64,000 nucleotides of DNA from Xestospongia bergquistia (Eukaryota > Porifera > Demospongiae > Haplosclerida > Petrosiidae): contig OZ014414.1 of assembly GCA_963965975.1 (NCBI GenBank), positions 6,609,501 through 6,673,500 of the forward strand, read 5' to 3'. Shown in pieces: positions 35,667 through 46,727 of this stretch (position 1 is the first letter of the stretch; the number at the start of each line of letters is the position of its first letter). The notes under the pieces were generated by a model. That model saw only the letters and a list, made by a program, of their open reading frames with translations. It did no database searches and had not been told where the DNA came from. Both the position numbers and the translations under genes were made by a program.

Positions 35667-38131
35667 TGGCTGTGACAGTGGATGAAAAGTGGTCGATTGA
35701 CAAGCTGGACAGTTCAAACTGGACTACGTGGAAGTCCCAAATGCGTCACTTGTTACTGGCGAAAGGACACTCTGGGGACTCCTAGATGGTACAGAGGTAC
35801 TCACTGAAGAAGCGAATGCTTAGGCACGAGTAGAAATTCAGAAGAGGTGACAAAAAGCATTCACCTCTATTGTAATGGTAATAATTACCCCTCAACTGTA
35901 CTTAATGACCTCGTGTGCGCAACCAAAGGAAGCCTGGGATACTTAACGCAACCACTTCGAGAGTAAGACATTGGCAAACAAGCTCTTCTTGAAGAAGCAT
36001 TATTTTGGAATGGAAATGATGGAGGGCACAAGGTACATGAAGGAGATCACTGTCAGACTTGCAGCAATTGAAGACCTTATCTCAGAGGAGGACCATGTGC
36101 TGACGTTATTGGGCAGCTTGCCTCGGAGTTACTCACCCTGGTAACAGCCCTGGAAGCTCGTGTTGATGATGTAAGACTCATCTTTGTCCAACAACCTCTC
36201 ATTCACGAGGAGCAGAAGCTAAAGGGACAGTTTGGGTGTTTGAGTGGTACAACGTCTTCTAGTCAAACAGTCTCGGCATTAATAGCGACACAGAAGAGAG
36301 TCAAACCAGGAAACTTAATTGTGATAAGGATGGTCATTTTTGCCATAACTGCCCCAAATGAAAGGAACAAGAGCTTTTAAGACTAGCACATAGAGCCAAA
36401 GCTGCTGAAAAGAAGCACTTAGACTCAGAAAATATTGTAGTGTTTGCAGCATCATTCGGCAAAAAGGATTCCCCTCAGATGGGTAAATGGCTAGTTGACT
36501 CTGGAGCATCAAGTCATATGACACTGGAGAAGGAACTATTGACAGATTACATAGAGTTGATCAACCAGAGAATGTTGGACTAGGTGATGTTAGGACGGTC
36601 AATGCAATTGGAGTCAGAAATGTCAGTGTCAATATGCTGTTTAGATTGAGTAAGCCCAAGAAGTGTATTATACACAAAATGTTATTTATACCAAAGCGTG
36701 TATGTAACTTGTTTTTGGCAAGAGCAGCTGCTACTAGAGGTAATTTCCTGAAATTCAGTCATTCATGATGTTGGATCCAAGATATAAACAGAAAGTTGTG
36801 TGGTATGGGCTCACTAGTAGACAAGTTGTATGAACTGGACTGTGAACCAGTCGTCACTGAAGAAGCATCAGACAAGGAAATGACATGGATCTGTGGCATC
36901 AGCGGTTAGGACACGTGAATGTACAGCAACTCAAGGAAATCACCCAGAAGGAAATTGCAACTGGTGTCAATATTCCAAAAGAAGCTAACCTATCATTTTG
37001 CGAAGGAAATACGTTCAACCTGAAATTGCAGTTGGTGCACAGTGATGTTTATGGTCCAATCATCTCCAATGTCAACAGAATCAATTGGTGGATGGCAGTA
37101 CTTTGTAACTTTTATTGATGACTACTCATTGTGTTGTGCAGTTTACTTTATGAGATGTAAGTCTGAAGTTTTTGAAATGTTCAAAGAGTGAGCGATCACT
37201 ACAAATGAAAGTGTTCAAAGAATTGGAACTCTAAGGACACACAATGGTAGAGATTATCTTTTATGAGAATTTAAAAACTACCTGAGGTTAAAAGGGATAC
37301 GTCATGAGCTGAGAGTATCTCATACACAAGAACAAAACGTAGTGGTAGAAAGAATGACTTGAACACTAATGGAGTCCGCTTGGTCCATGATTGCTCATGC
37401 TGGGTTACCAGACAAGTATTGGGCTGAAGCAGTTTCACCGGCAGCATATGTCTGAAACCGAACACCAATAAAGCCATCAAGGAAAATATGACACCATATG
37501 AGAAATGGCACAGAAAGAAGACAAAACTCAGCCACCTAAAGGTGTTTGGGTGTGTGGCATTTGCTCATGTACCAGATGCTCAAGGACAAAAGTTGTACAA
37601 GAAATCTGAAACTATGCTTTGTTGGCTATTGTAAAGAGAACAAAGGATACAGGTTGCTTGATGAGAAAACATCAAAAGTTATCATACGAAGAGATGTAAC
37701 ATTCAATGAAAAAGATTTTGGATACACAGAAGCTGTCAAATCAAAGGAAACTGTGGAAATAGACATGGACTTGGAGAAAGCTGATGAACCAGGACAAAGA
37801 CATGATGAACATCATCACTCAGAATGGCAAAGGCAACATCCCGTTAGATATAGTCGGGACGAGTATGCAGACACTGCATCAACAGATAATCGTGTTGATC
37901 ATATTGTGTATAACGAATGTCAAATCTTGTATCCAAAGACCATGGAGGAAGCTATGACCGTGATCATGCCAAGGAATGGAAATTAGTAACCGACTCAGAA
38001 TACAAGTCAATTGTGGAAAATGAGATGTGGGAACTTGTGGAACTACCAAGTGGTCGAAAACCAATTGGACGTAAGTGGATATTCAAGGTCAGCTATGTGA
38101 ATGGATCACAACATATCAAATTAAGTGGGAG
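35667..38131 (+). pseudogene. Copia gag-pol remnant
   Basis: From the ATG at 35667: gag start EKWSIDKLDSSNWTTWKSQM; gag core LFLKKHYFGMEMMEGTRYM; zinc knuckle around 36310-36360; protease WLVDSGASSHM near 36495; integrase zinc region MDLWHQRLGHVNVQQL at 36885; integrase core LVHSDVYGPI near 37034 and FIDDYS near 37113; and RT N terminus NEMWELVELPSGRKPIGRKW near 38020. Multiple stops and frameshifts break it. At about 38090-38118 the RT start is joined directly to the polyprotein end, showing an internal deletion. It is annotated only as a relic. Confidence 0.8.
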
Positions 38132-38249
38132 TGTTGTTAATAACTCTAGATGTATGTAATTTAATTTAGCAGTTGTGTAATAAGTGTATCTGTATATGTT
38201 GATTATTGTTTATGTAATTAAGTTGGGTGTCGATGAGTTTGAGTTTTTT
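38132..38249 (+). repeat. Truncated 3' LTR of the copia element
   Basis: It matches the first ~115 bp of the 5' LTR (tgtatgtaat, gttgtgtaataagtgtatc, gagtttgagtttttt) and then diverges into acacattaattaagg. Confidence 0.65.
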
Positions 38250-38507
38250 TTACACATTAATTAAGGAATATAACAATACATAAGCAATCCAACAAATAAC
38301 AAGTATGTAAACAGTTGCTGTCTCATTTAATGTAGTGGCAGGTTAATTATTATTGTCTGTTGTGATGATACGATGAAGAGTAGCATTTATGATAGTAAGT
38401 AGGTTGGACAACCCTCAGTACATGCAAGGGCATGCAAAAGCTTCTTCAAGGGAGAGACTTCCTCCTAGTCTGACCCACCCAACTCTACACTCACTACACT
38501 CTTATTT
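38250..38507. other. Junction between the copia relic and the fibrinogen-like pseudogene
   Basis: AT-rich, no ORF. Homology to the intact family members starts only at about 38508, so the 5' half of that gene is absent rather than merely displaced by the copia insertion. Confidence 0.4.
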
Positions 38508-39321
38508 ATATCTCCAAGTTTATCAATTCGCATCCAACTAAATGTCTTGATATCAAACAGCAAAATAACTTTTCTCTCTCAGGCCATCACACAATACGAG
38601 CTCCTAATCGTTCTCTTATATCAGTATACTGTGATATGGAGAGTAGTAAAGGAGGCTGGATGAGAGTAGGCTATCTCAACATGAGTAATGCTAATTGAGA
38701 AACTAATGCTACCTGTCCTCCTGAACTAATTCTACAACAATTCAACAACATAAGTCATGGAGTTTGTGGTCAACCTATGTCTTCATCTATATTTTACTCT
38801 GCTTGTGATCACGAGATTTATTATAGTAAAGTCTGTGGTCAAATAAGAGGTTATCAGTTTGGCTCACCAGATAGATTTCGACCTTTATATGCTTCTAATG
38901 TAATTCCTAATATTGATAATTGTAACACATATGTTGATGGTGTTACTATTACTTATGGTAGTAATCCTCGTAAACATATCTGGACTTATGCTTGTGGTGT
39001 AAGGAATTTTATAATTATGAATATTCATGTCCATGTAATAATGGAAACAACATCAACTAATTTTGTAGGCCATGACTACTTCTGTGAATCTGGAAAGTAT
39101 GGGATTGCCAATACTGTCTTATACTCTAATGACATTTTATGGGATGGTCAACAATTTGGAGGATTATAGAAGGACCATGTTGTACTAATCATAAGATGCC
39201 ATGGTTTATAAAGACTCTCAATGAGACTACTACTGAAGATATTCAATTAAAAATGTGTGGTAGTGAACACCATTCAAGTGAAGATAGCCGTCTTGATATT
39301 ATTAAACTTTATATTCAATAA
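38508..39321 (+). pseudogene. Fibrinogen-like secreted protein pseudogene (5' truncated)
   Basis: It aligns with the genes at 50036 and 54449 from their residue ~115 (tgtcttgatatcaaacagc) to the stop. Landmarks are ISVYCDMESSKGGWMRVGYL, KVCGQIRGYQFGSPD, NTYVDGVTITYGSNPRKHIW and TLNETTTEDIQLKMCGSE. A stop (TGA in aatgctaattgagaa) and a frameshift near 39140-39170 break it. The 3' flank is also homologous to the flanks of the intact genes, so it arose by DNA duplication, not retroposition. The AATAAA at 39420 may be the old poly(A) signal. Confidence 0.8.
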
Positions 39322-40515
39322 CTGCTTTACACTTGTTATGCTTTTATACTTAATTGTTTACTTTATTACTAATTATTGTTAGTATTGTATGTAGTTATAA
39401 ACTTTACTGACTTTTCTTTTAATAAAGACTTATTTTGAAGTTAAGACTTATCAATAATATGTGTGTTAATTGCACAATAACAGTAATTTAATTGGTTGAT
39501 TGAGAAGTGGTTTATATTATATCCAGTTGTTATGTTTAATTTGTCCATCCCAAAAGTCACATGCAACTTACATACTTTGAAAGTAACATTATGATGTTAG
39601 GAATGGTATATCACTATCCACTGTGACCTTTCTTTTTATCAAAATTGCAACAGTCTAAAAAGTTATTAGTTGAATTATCCACTTAACCCCATATACAGGT
39701 TGCATATACACATGCATATCAAGTTATTTAATGTAATAAAGTAATCCTCATGTACAATTTTCATATATTACTAATACAGTAAACGTACTATGGAATTAGC
39801 TATATGTATCTATATGTAGATAATGGTTATTATAATTGTAATGATGAGATGTTGATCCAGAACTGTTACCATTATCTTCATGTGTACACTTCAATGTATT
39901 TTGTAAGGATGCATACAACCAAAATTTATATGAATTTGTTAAAAATACTAACTTATTTTGGTATATACATGAATACAGTTCTGCTTCATTAACACTGTGA
40001 CGAAATGTTACTTTTACTTTAAATATTTCAACCTGAATAATTTTTTTTTGTAACACTAACAGGTCTTAATAGCAACATGATAGGAAATAATTACAAAAAT
40101 TTATCAATATTTCAATCTGTTTAGCCAATCTGAGAGTATGTTAATGAATACAATATTAATGTTTACTTTACAAGCAACCTATAAAACCATATATTGGTTA
40201 AATCAACCAATCAATATTTACAGTGACCTGACTATCATTGTTCAGAGGTTTATTAAACACATTTAGATCAATGAATTGTGATACATTTGATATAATTGAT
40301 GATGAGATTCATACTAATCTGCCACTATTGTTACATAATATACAATATTTACATTGAGTAGTCGTCTTTTAAATTCTTAGGATGGCAGGTTTATGTTCCT
40401 GTCAATAATGACAGAACTGATAAGGCATGTCATCAGGTCTGTATAAGTCTGCGACTTTGCTGTTTATGAAAATGAAGTAGCTGTTAAGTTATCAGTTACA
40501 ACATTTCAAACATTA

Positions 40516-40518
<3 letters not shown>
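39322..40518. other. Duplicated 3' flank, then AT-rich sequence
   Basis: About 39322-39520 resembles the 3' flanks of the fibrinogen-like genes (ctgctttaca, gaggttaagaca-like, ttgcacaataaca). The remainder shows no feature. Confidence 0.5.

Positions 40519-40581
<63 letters not shown>
40519..40581. repeat. Compound microsatellite (CT)n(AT)n
   Basis: About 16 CT dinucleotides followed directly by about 15 AT dinucleotides. Confidence 0.95.
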
Positions 40582-40583
<2 letters not shown>

Positions 40584-41677
40584 CACTATAAAAATTGATT
40601 AGTAAATTTAACACTATTTAGGTACTTTGAAAATGACTGTGTAGCTATGTAAGCAATAATACATTAGTAATTAAAATAATAATATTTTTGATTGAAATAA
40701 CATTACTACATGCACTTGTATAACCACACATTGGTCAACCATATATTAACAATAAACAAACAATGTATAGTATGTAGATATGTCCTATTATAAATATCAG
40801 TGTAAAAATTAATCAGTTATTTTAACAATAACATGTAGCTAACATGTGTGAATTATAGTCTGGAATCTAGAATTTATATGAATTTTATAATTTGTTGTTA
40901 TGTTATATAAAGCAACAGACTATACACAGTGAGTAATTCACATGAATTCTAGGTTCAATAGCAATATCGCGTTCCTTACTTAAATATTGTAAAAAAGGAT
41001 TAATCAACAAAGAAAGAGAAAGATCAAACACAGTTCTTACATTCACATCAAAATCAAAAGACCTATACAAAAACTGACTGAAGAGTTAATATACTAAATT
41101 GTGTACATGAATTCACACCATAGTAACAATGAACAGTAACAAGACAAACTAACTGAAAGTAAACAGCAGACAACAGACTAAGTTCCATTATCATGAGTCA
41201 ACTTTATATAGTACAATTACCTTATTTGTTTATACTTTGTTTAATTCATCTTTAAAATATTAATAAAAGAACATTTACTTGTCAATAATTATTACAGATC
41301 AAGTAATAGTAATTTCTAACACAGAGGAGTCTGCACACTTCCACAGAGAACGTATTTATAGTACATAATAATGGCCTCAACATGGTCTACATTCTATGTA
41401 TGTATTCTTATTACAAAGAAGGCTGAGAAAGAGAGGAAGAACTTCGGAATAAATTTTCAACTGGATACATCATATTGGATATGGAGATAAATTATTATGC
41501 ATAGTAAATTGAACTGATTGGAGGAAATTATTTCTCTCTCTCTAGAACCAGAGACACACCAATGAATATAAATAATGATAATTATACAATGTACAATATA
41601 TTATGTAAGACAATGTAACAATGTATATTAGACAATACACTATTACCATATGATGCTGGGCTTGAACTTTTTTTCTC
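40582..41677. other. AT-rich intergenic sequence
   Basis: No supported feature. Confidence 0.5.
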
Positions 41678-41763
41678 TTACTTGGTTTCTTCTTCCTCCA
41701 TTGTTTGTGCTATAACATCCATCTTTATGGATCCACTCTCTGCTATATCCTCCATTGGTTCAA
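41678..41763 (-). CDS. Possible acidic terminal exon
   Basis: After an acceptor gtttccag the minus strand reads EPMEDIAESGSIKMDVIAQ and then TMEEEETK to a stop. The composition looks coding. It lies downstream of the coiled-coil ORF at 41931-42152 and could be its alternative last exon, but no linking donor is evident. Confidence 0.3.
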
Positions 41764-41930
41764 CTGGAAACGTCAAAAATATCTAATCCCATAATGTTGA
41801 TGATTGTGTGATAATGAATTGATTGTAATTAGCTATCTAATCTGAAAAAGTTTATCTAAAAATCAAATATAACAACACAATGTCTAATTGCAAAAATGTA
41901 TGAGTCAATGCTTCTATTTCCAATAGTAAG

Positions 41931-42152
41931 CTAATCTTTCAGCAATTTTATGATCTCTTCTCTTTGGACTATATTTTGTCTTTTAGCTTTGTGTAATCCT
42001 TCTGCCTGTAGCTGTAGAATAGTGACTTCAGTTGCAGCTTGTACTTTTTTGAAGAGTTCAAGCATTTCATAGAAGTTAAGGTGTGCCTTTCTCACTATTC
42101 TTTTTTAACCTATTGTGTCATCTGTCTCAATGATTGTTGGTTCTGGGGCCAT
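41931..42152 (-). pseudogene. Small coiled-coil ORF with one in-frame stop
   Basis: The ATG at 42152 reads MAPEPTIIETDDTIG, then TAA, then in the same frame KRIVRKAHLNFYEMLELF and EEIIKLLKD to a TAG. The 73-codon frame is otherwise open and has a heptad-like Leu/Ile pattern. The ATG lies 2 bp from a perfect 60-bp palindrome. No family is recognised. Either the stop is a disabling mutation, or translation starts at a later Met. Confidence 0.4.
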
Positions 42153-42154
42153 TG

Positions 42155-42214
42155 TGAGTAAAATAGTTCTATACATACAGGGTTAACCCTGTATGTATAG
42201 AACTATTTTACTCA
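42155..42214. repeat. Perfect 60-bp palindrome centred on TTAA
   Basis: Two 30-bp arms with no spacer; each runs from tgagtaaaatagttc through tatacatacaggg to the centre gggTTAAccc. I checked it base by base with no mismatch. Confidence 0.95.
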
Positions 42215-43130
42215 TTTAAACTGGCCATTCATCCAGGTTTGGTCAAATTAGTCTGAGTATACCTCTTCATCTTGTCACTATAGACATTATGGGATTAGAC
42301 ATTCTGGAAATGACTTGGTTCAACTTCTGATGGCTCTCTATATAATACATTAAGTTATATGTACCTATCTGTCCTTTTTTCATCTGTCCATCTCATTCAT
42401 TTATATTTTGCCAATCAACCTACCCATTCATCTGTCTATTCACTATCCATCCTTTATTTATTGTCCTTTGCATACAGTCTTTATCTTTTTCTATTATTGT
42501 TGTACTTTCTCTTGACAAACCTATAATCTATTAGAGAGCAGAATGATTTCTAAAATCTAGTTTGACAACTCAAAGACATAGCATGACTTTATTGTAGTCC
42601 TGCATTTTTTATTTGCTAATATTGTCTGAAGGATAGAGGAAAGGAACATGTGTTTACATAAAAAATACTTAAATCTTTACTTGTCACTTTCTGAAATGAC
42701 CCTGTTCAACTTACCTGTCCTTGCTCAAATTTAAATTAGAAGAGTTCATTTCTCTGAGCATTAGAGTTAAATACTGTTCTATCAACTAGTCTCCTAAAAG
42801 ACTACAAATGTACATTCATATTGCACTATGTATTTAATATATACCGCTTGTCAATTGATAAAAGATGTCCCACCCTTTCTTATATGATACAGTGCTACCT
42901 GGATCCCATAATTTCATTTGAAGATGACAATAAAGATCATGCATACTCATGTAACTAAAATGATAGAACATAGTGGGTGTGGTTAATAATTGATGTGGTA
43001 CCTGGGCTTTCACTATATAGTGACATAGGTTTGGTAAAGACTTCCCCTTCAGATATTACAGTCACTAAAGAACTCATATCTACTCTTAATGACAGCAATT
43101 TACAATATTAATGTGTTTATATATAATACA
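42215..43130. other. AT-rich intergenic sequence
   Basis: No supported feature. Confidence 0.5.
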
Positions 43131-43376
43131 CACTGGTGGATATAGGGGGGTGCCTGGGGTGTACAGGAACCCCCTTTTAATTCTAAAATAAAGTCAAGTC
43201 ACACATGTAATATTACTTTAAGTATATTCATAGCAAATTCTTGCAGCCACACCTTACAATTAAAAGGTATGCTATGAATAATAAATAGTTATAAATATTT
43301 ATTAGATTAAAAATTTAGCCGCACGCTACACGCGAAGTCTGTGCACCCCCTATTTTACACTCTCGATCCGCCAGTG
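43131..43376. mobile_element. hAT-like MITE (putative)
   Basis: A 246-bp element from cactggtggatatag to ctcgatccgccagtg. The terminal ~15 bp are inverted copies with few mismatches, and inner gggggtgc pairs with gcaccccc. CASTGGCGGAT-type ends are typical of hAT elements. No ORF, and no clear 8-bp target duplication. Confidence 0.55.
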
Positions 43377-43526
43377 ATATCTGTGTCTCCAGTCCTAGAA
43401 CAACAACTTTTACTTTCATGATATTATCTAAAGACATTGCACTTTGACGCAAGGGTTAAAAAGATCAGACTTGTGGGTGGGGCTTGGCACGTGAGCCTCA
43501 CCCAGTAGCACACCACCGAAGAAGCT

Positions 43527-44215
43527 ATGGCTACAAGAGATCTTTCTTTTGATAAGATATTACCAACTCTTGATGAATTATGTGATATTATTTGTATTGG
43601 AAGTAAATGGTATCAGTTTGGAATTGTGGTTAATCTACTTGATTCAAAGAAGTTGGTTAATATTCATAGTAAACCTGATGATTCTACTTAAAATGTTTAG
43701 TTGTGGTTAGACACCAATCCTCATTCTTCCAGAAGACAAATTATAAACGCTTTAAAGAAAGAAGTCATTAAAGAAAATACCATTGTTCATGACAATGAGC
43801 CAGTAGTTTTAGGAAGACATTGTGTCTCTGCTGGTGAGTAGATCTGGTTTACATTGTATAATGTGTGTCCATTATCTTTACAGGAATAGACACCTTAGCT
43901 ATGGTATCCATTATTATTCTTTGGTGCCATAATGATACACTATCACAGAATCTGATCAATCCTGTAAAAGTGTCGAAGTTCTTATTAAGTGAGAGATGTA
44001 TCTTTGAAGCAACACAATGAAGTAATGGAGACAATGAAGAGTACCCTTGATGAGAAGAAAACAACTCTGTTATCTGATATACGTACAGCAATGTCTTCAG
44101 ATCACAAGAAGTTGAATGTGTTAGCTAAAATACTGTCCTAGTTTGAGGAGGCTAAAGTTCTATATGAAAGAATTATCAGTGAATATAGTGAGAGATCGTT
44201 AATTTTCTTAATTTA
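43527..44215 (+). pseudogene. Death-domain-like protein pseudogene
   Basis: The first exon starts at ATG 43527 (MATRDLSFDKILPTLDELCD) and ends at donor gtgagt (43833). It carries a death-fold pattern: WYQFGIVVNLL, NIHSKPDD, then TNPHSSRRQIINALKKEV, with two stops near 43689. A second exon from 43884 (after acceptor tttacag) continues in phase (GIDTLAMVSIIIL) but frameshifts near 44018. It then reads TMKSTLDEKKTTLLSDIRTA and KKLNVLAKILS, then a stop. Sponge genomes encode many such death-domain proteins. The assignment is by motif memory. Confidence 0.5.
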
Positions 44216-44239
44216 ATTTGACATTTTATTATTAAAAGG

Positions 44240-44442
44240 TTAAAAATTTCCTGATGACCAGACAACGATAGCTAATAACATTGTACAAGAGGTTGTAACA
44301 ATCAATTTATTGCGATCTAAAGATATTGCTGTATGTAATGCAGATAAGACAGTTTTCAACTTGTCATCAACCAAGTCTTCTAATGTCTCAAACATACAAA
44401 ACGTTTCTTCACTGATACATCTCTCATTATATAAGAGTTAAT
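44240..44442 (+). pseudogene. Possible further exon of the death-domain-like pseudogene
   Basis: After an acceptor aaaag, an open stretch reads FPDDQTTIANNIVQEVVTI and LRSKDIAVCNADKTVFNLSS, then a stop. Its order and spacing fit the same broken gene; no family is recognised. Confidence 0.3.
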
Positions 44443-45296
44443 TTGGGACACTTGATCAGACACTATCAATAAAGGATAAGCGAATAATACTTGTTTCAGT
44501 ATGTTGGATGTAAGTTAACACATAATAGATAATGTAGATCTTTCAATCAGCAGCTACAACACAAATGTAAAACCTTTTCATATTGATATGCAATAGTGTT
44601 TTCTTCAATGATCTTTATCAAAGCATCCAAAGCATGTTTTCTCATAGCATGTTGTTTAGCCACAATTTAAATTCAAATTTTCTGTTAGACTTGGAATGTG
44701 GGTCCTTCTTGGTGTAACTTGTACTATGATGTAACTTATACTCTGATGATGACATCACTATGTGTTATATGAATTAATAATGGTAGTGTGAATTTATTAT
44801 TGATACTATATAGGATGTGTGGTTTATCATCACAAAGCAGTTCATATATATATCAGTTGATTTTATATTTTAGTTTGTCAGATGCCATTGTATAGGTGGA
44901 ACATCACTAACAGCTAACACATTTCAATCATTGAAATTGAGTCTTTTGTCTTCTGTAACTAATGATTTAGAACCTTCTCATATATACTTCTGAAGAGCAC
45001 CTTTTGATGTAGGAAAAAGAAACAGTTATCTCCCAAACATTGTCACAAGCAGAACATTCTCATCATGGTACATAATTGTGTGTATTTGATAATCAGAGCA
45101 TTATGTCATTGATACCATAGGGGTGTGGTGTATAAGAAAACCAGTTATGAATTATTAACATGAATATAATCAAGAATACATAACAGTGTTGAATTATGGA
45201 AGCTGAAGGCGGATATCCAATTCTACTTTGTAATTTCAAATTCTACTTTGCAGTTCTTGATTTTTATTTTGTACTTTCTTTTTAAATTTCCAGGGT

Positions 45297-45732
45297 ATGT
45301 GGTGTATACAAAGTTCTAAGGTACGCAAGTGCTTCCATGCTGATAGAAAAAAGAACGAAAAATTTAAAGCTAATTTAAAAGAGAGTGGTATCACTGTCTC
45401 TACTATAAGTACTTCAAAAGTCCAAGACATACTATTAAAGGATATTTTGTCTTCTTTGAATGATGAAGTTAAATATATCCTTTACTAAACTTATGTGCAA
45501 GTAAGATTTCTTTACTGTTAACTATGTTAATTAAATAGTGTATAGTAAAACAGTACCTCAGGAAACTTTGTGCAGTTCATGTGGCATAGCTCCAGTTCCT
45601 GATACAATGTCTCACCTTCCAGATGGTGGTGTTGCTAATCCAATTACAGACTGTCCACTGTGTGATAATGTCTTTGTGGGTGTTTGGAATGTTCATTTCA
45701 TGGAAGATTTGACCTTTATGAAAACTGAATAA
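45297..45732 (+). CDS. Possible two-exon fragment, unrecognised
   Basis: The first stretch (to 45488) reads CIQSSKVRKCFHADRKKNEK and DILLKDILSSLNDEVKYIL after an acceptor tttccag. The second (45538-45732) reads ETLCSSCGIAPVPDTMSHL and DCPLCDNVFVGVWNVHFMED, with CxxC pairs suggesting zinc binding. The join is unclear. It may be the tail of the death-domain-like pseudogene upstream. Confidence 0.3.
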
Positions 45733-45816
45733 TGTTTTATATTACTTTAAAATCAACTTCATTTTGAGTATGATTTATACATTAGTTGTGTTATGAATGT
45801 ATACATTAGTTGCAGT

Positions 45817-46727
45817 CTAATTGTCAACAACCAATAAACTTAAGAGCTCCATTGCATCCAACACATTTCTAGGTTGCTGAAGTGAATGTTCCTCCATAAG
45901 ACAATATGCATACTCTTCAAATTCTCTACTGCATATCTTAAGAGGCAGGCCATATGTAAATTTAGCATACTCAAAGAGGTCCTTGTCAAGGTTGCACTTA
46001 TAATCAATAGTACCTAAATTTAAGTTTTCATTGTAAACACTGAGATCTCATCATGAATCCATACTTACCTGATTGCTCTGGTAAGAAAGATAATGTCTCT
46101 GGAATACCTCCAGGAGCTTGAGCTCTTCTACTTGGATGTATGTTGTGATGATTCTACTTATTAACAACTCAATTCTGATGACTGGAATAAAACAAAATCT
46201 AACTGTTTCACTACAAAAGAGCAATATCTATATCAAATTAATAACACTTAGACAGGTAGCCTATAAATAGAATATTGATGTCAACAGTAGATTGAAATGT
46301 GTATTGTTAAATCAATAATGTGGAGTTCCCCCTATTTCGATGTACGAGAACAAAAATGGTTAAGAAGTTACATGTCCTGATCTAAGGAGTCATCAATACA
46401 ACCAGATGAGATTAAATCCTTTTGAAATTACAGCATTATAGTAAGTATTTTGTTACACTTACTTTAAAGAATGTGATCCACCAGTCAGTTAATTGAGTAC
46501 GCAAATATGGCCACCATGCTTCTATCCTCTGTGGTACATTAAAATAACACTATAACATTAATAAGAAAAAAAAACAAATCTGATTGGAGCTTGACCTTTT
46601 CCATACATAAAGCTCTTTTCACCAGCAAATTCATCACACATTCAGTCATTGCTACGTAAAGATAGATGAAGAAAACATATAATACTATTTTCTGTTCCAC
46701 AATCAGTGTGCAAGATGCAAGGAAGAC
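45817..46727 (-). pseudogene. Integrase-core-domain protein pseudogene
   Basis: Minus-strand exons: 46580-46727 (LPCILHTDCGTENSIICFL, DEFAGEKSFMYGK, SSSNQ after a frame slip), 46463-46528 (RIEAWWPYLRTQLTDWWITF), 46069-46181 (NIHPSRRAQAPGG, PETLSFLPEQS) and 45817-46013 (TIDYKCNLDKDLFEYAKF to the stop). The pattern TDCGTEN..DEFAGEKS..YG..SNQRIEAWW..HPSRRAQAPGGIP is that of rve-like integrase-core proteins common in fish, cnidarian and sponge genomes. TDCGTEN and QRIE would supply two of the catalytic acidic residues. Decay signs are TGA within the first exon, TGA and TAG in the third, a lost donor after SSSNQ, and an apparently missing linker exon. It is probably transposon-derived. Confidence 0.7.

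Larger units (their letters stand above)
35385..38249 (+). mobile_element. Ty1/copia-type LTR retrotransposon, internally deleted
   Basis: The 5' LTR (35385-35617) begins TG and ends CA. It is followed by a primer-binding-like ggttatgagcccag, a decayed gag-pol, a purine tract (aagtgggag) and a 3' LTR start at 38132 that matches the 5' LTR for about 118 bp before truncation. The domain order protease, integrase, reverse transcriptase is that of copia. Most of the RT and all recognisable RNase H are missing, so it cannot be autonomous. Confidence 0.8.

Noticed and set aside
37271..37480. Minus-strand frame in the copia relic
   Set aside because: Antisense to the decayed integrase region.
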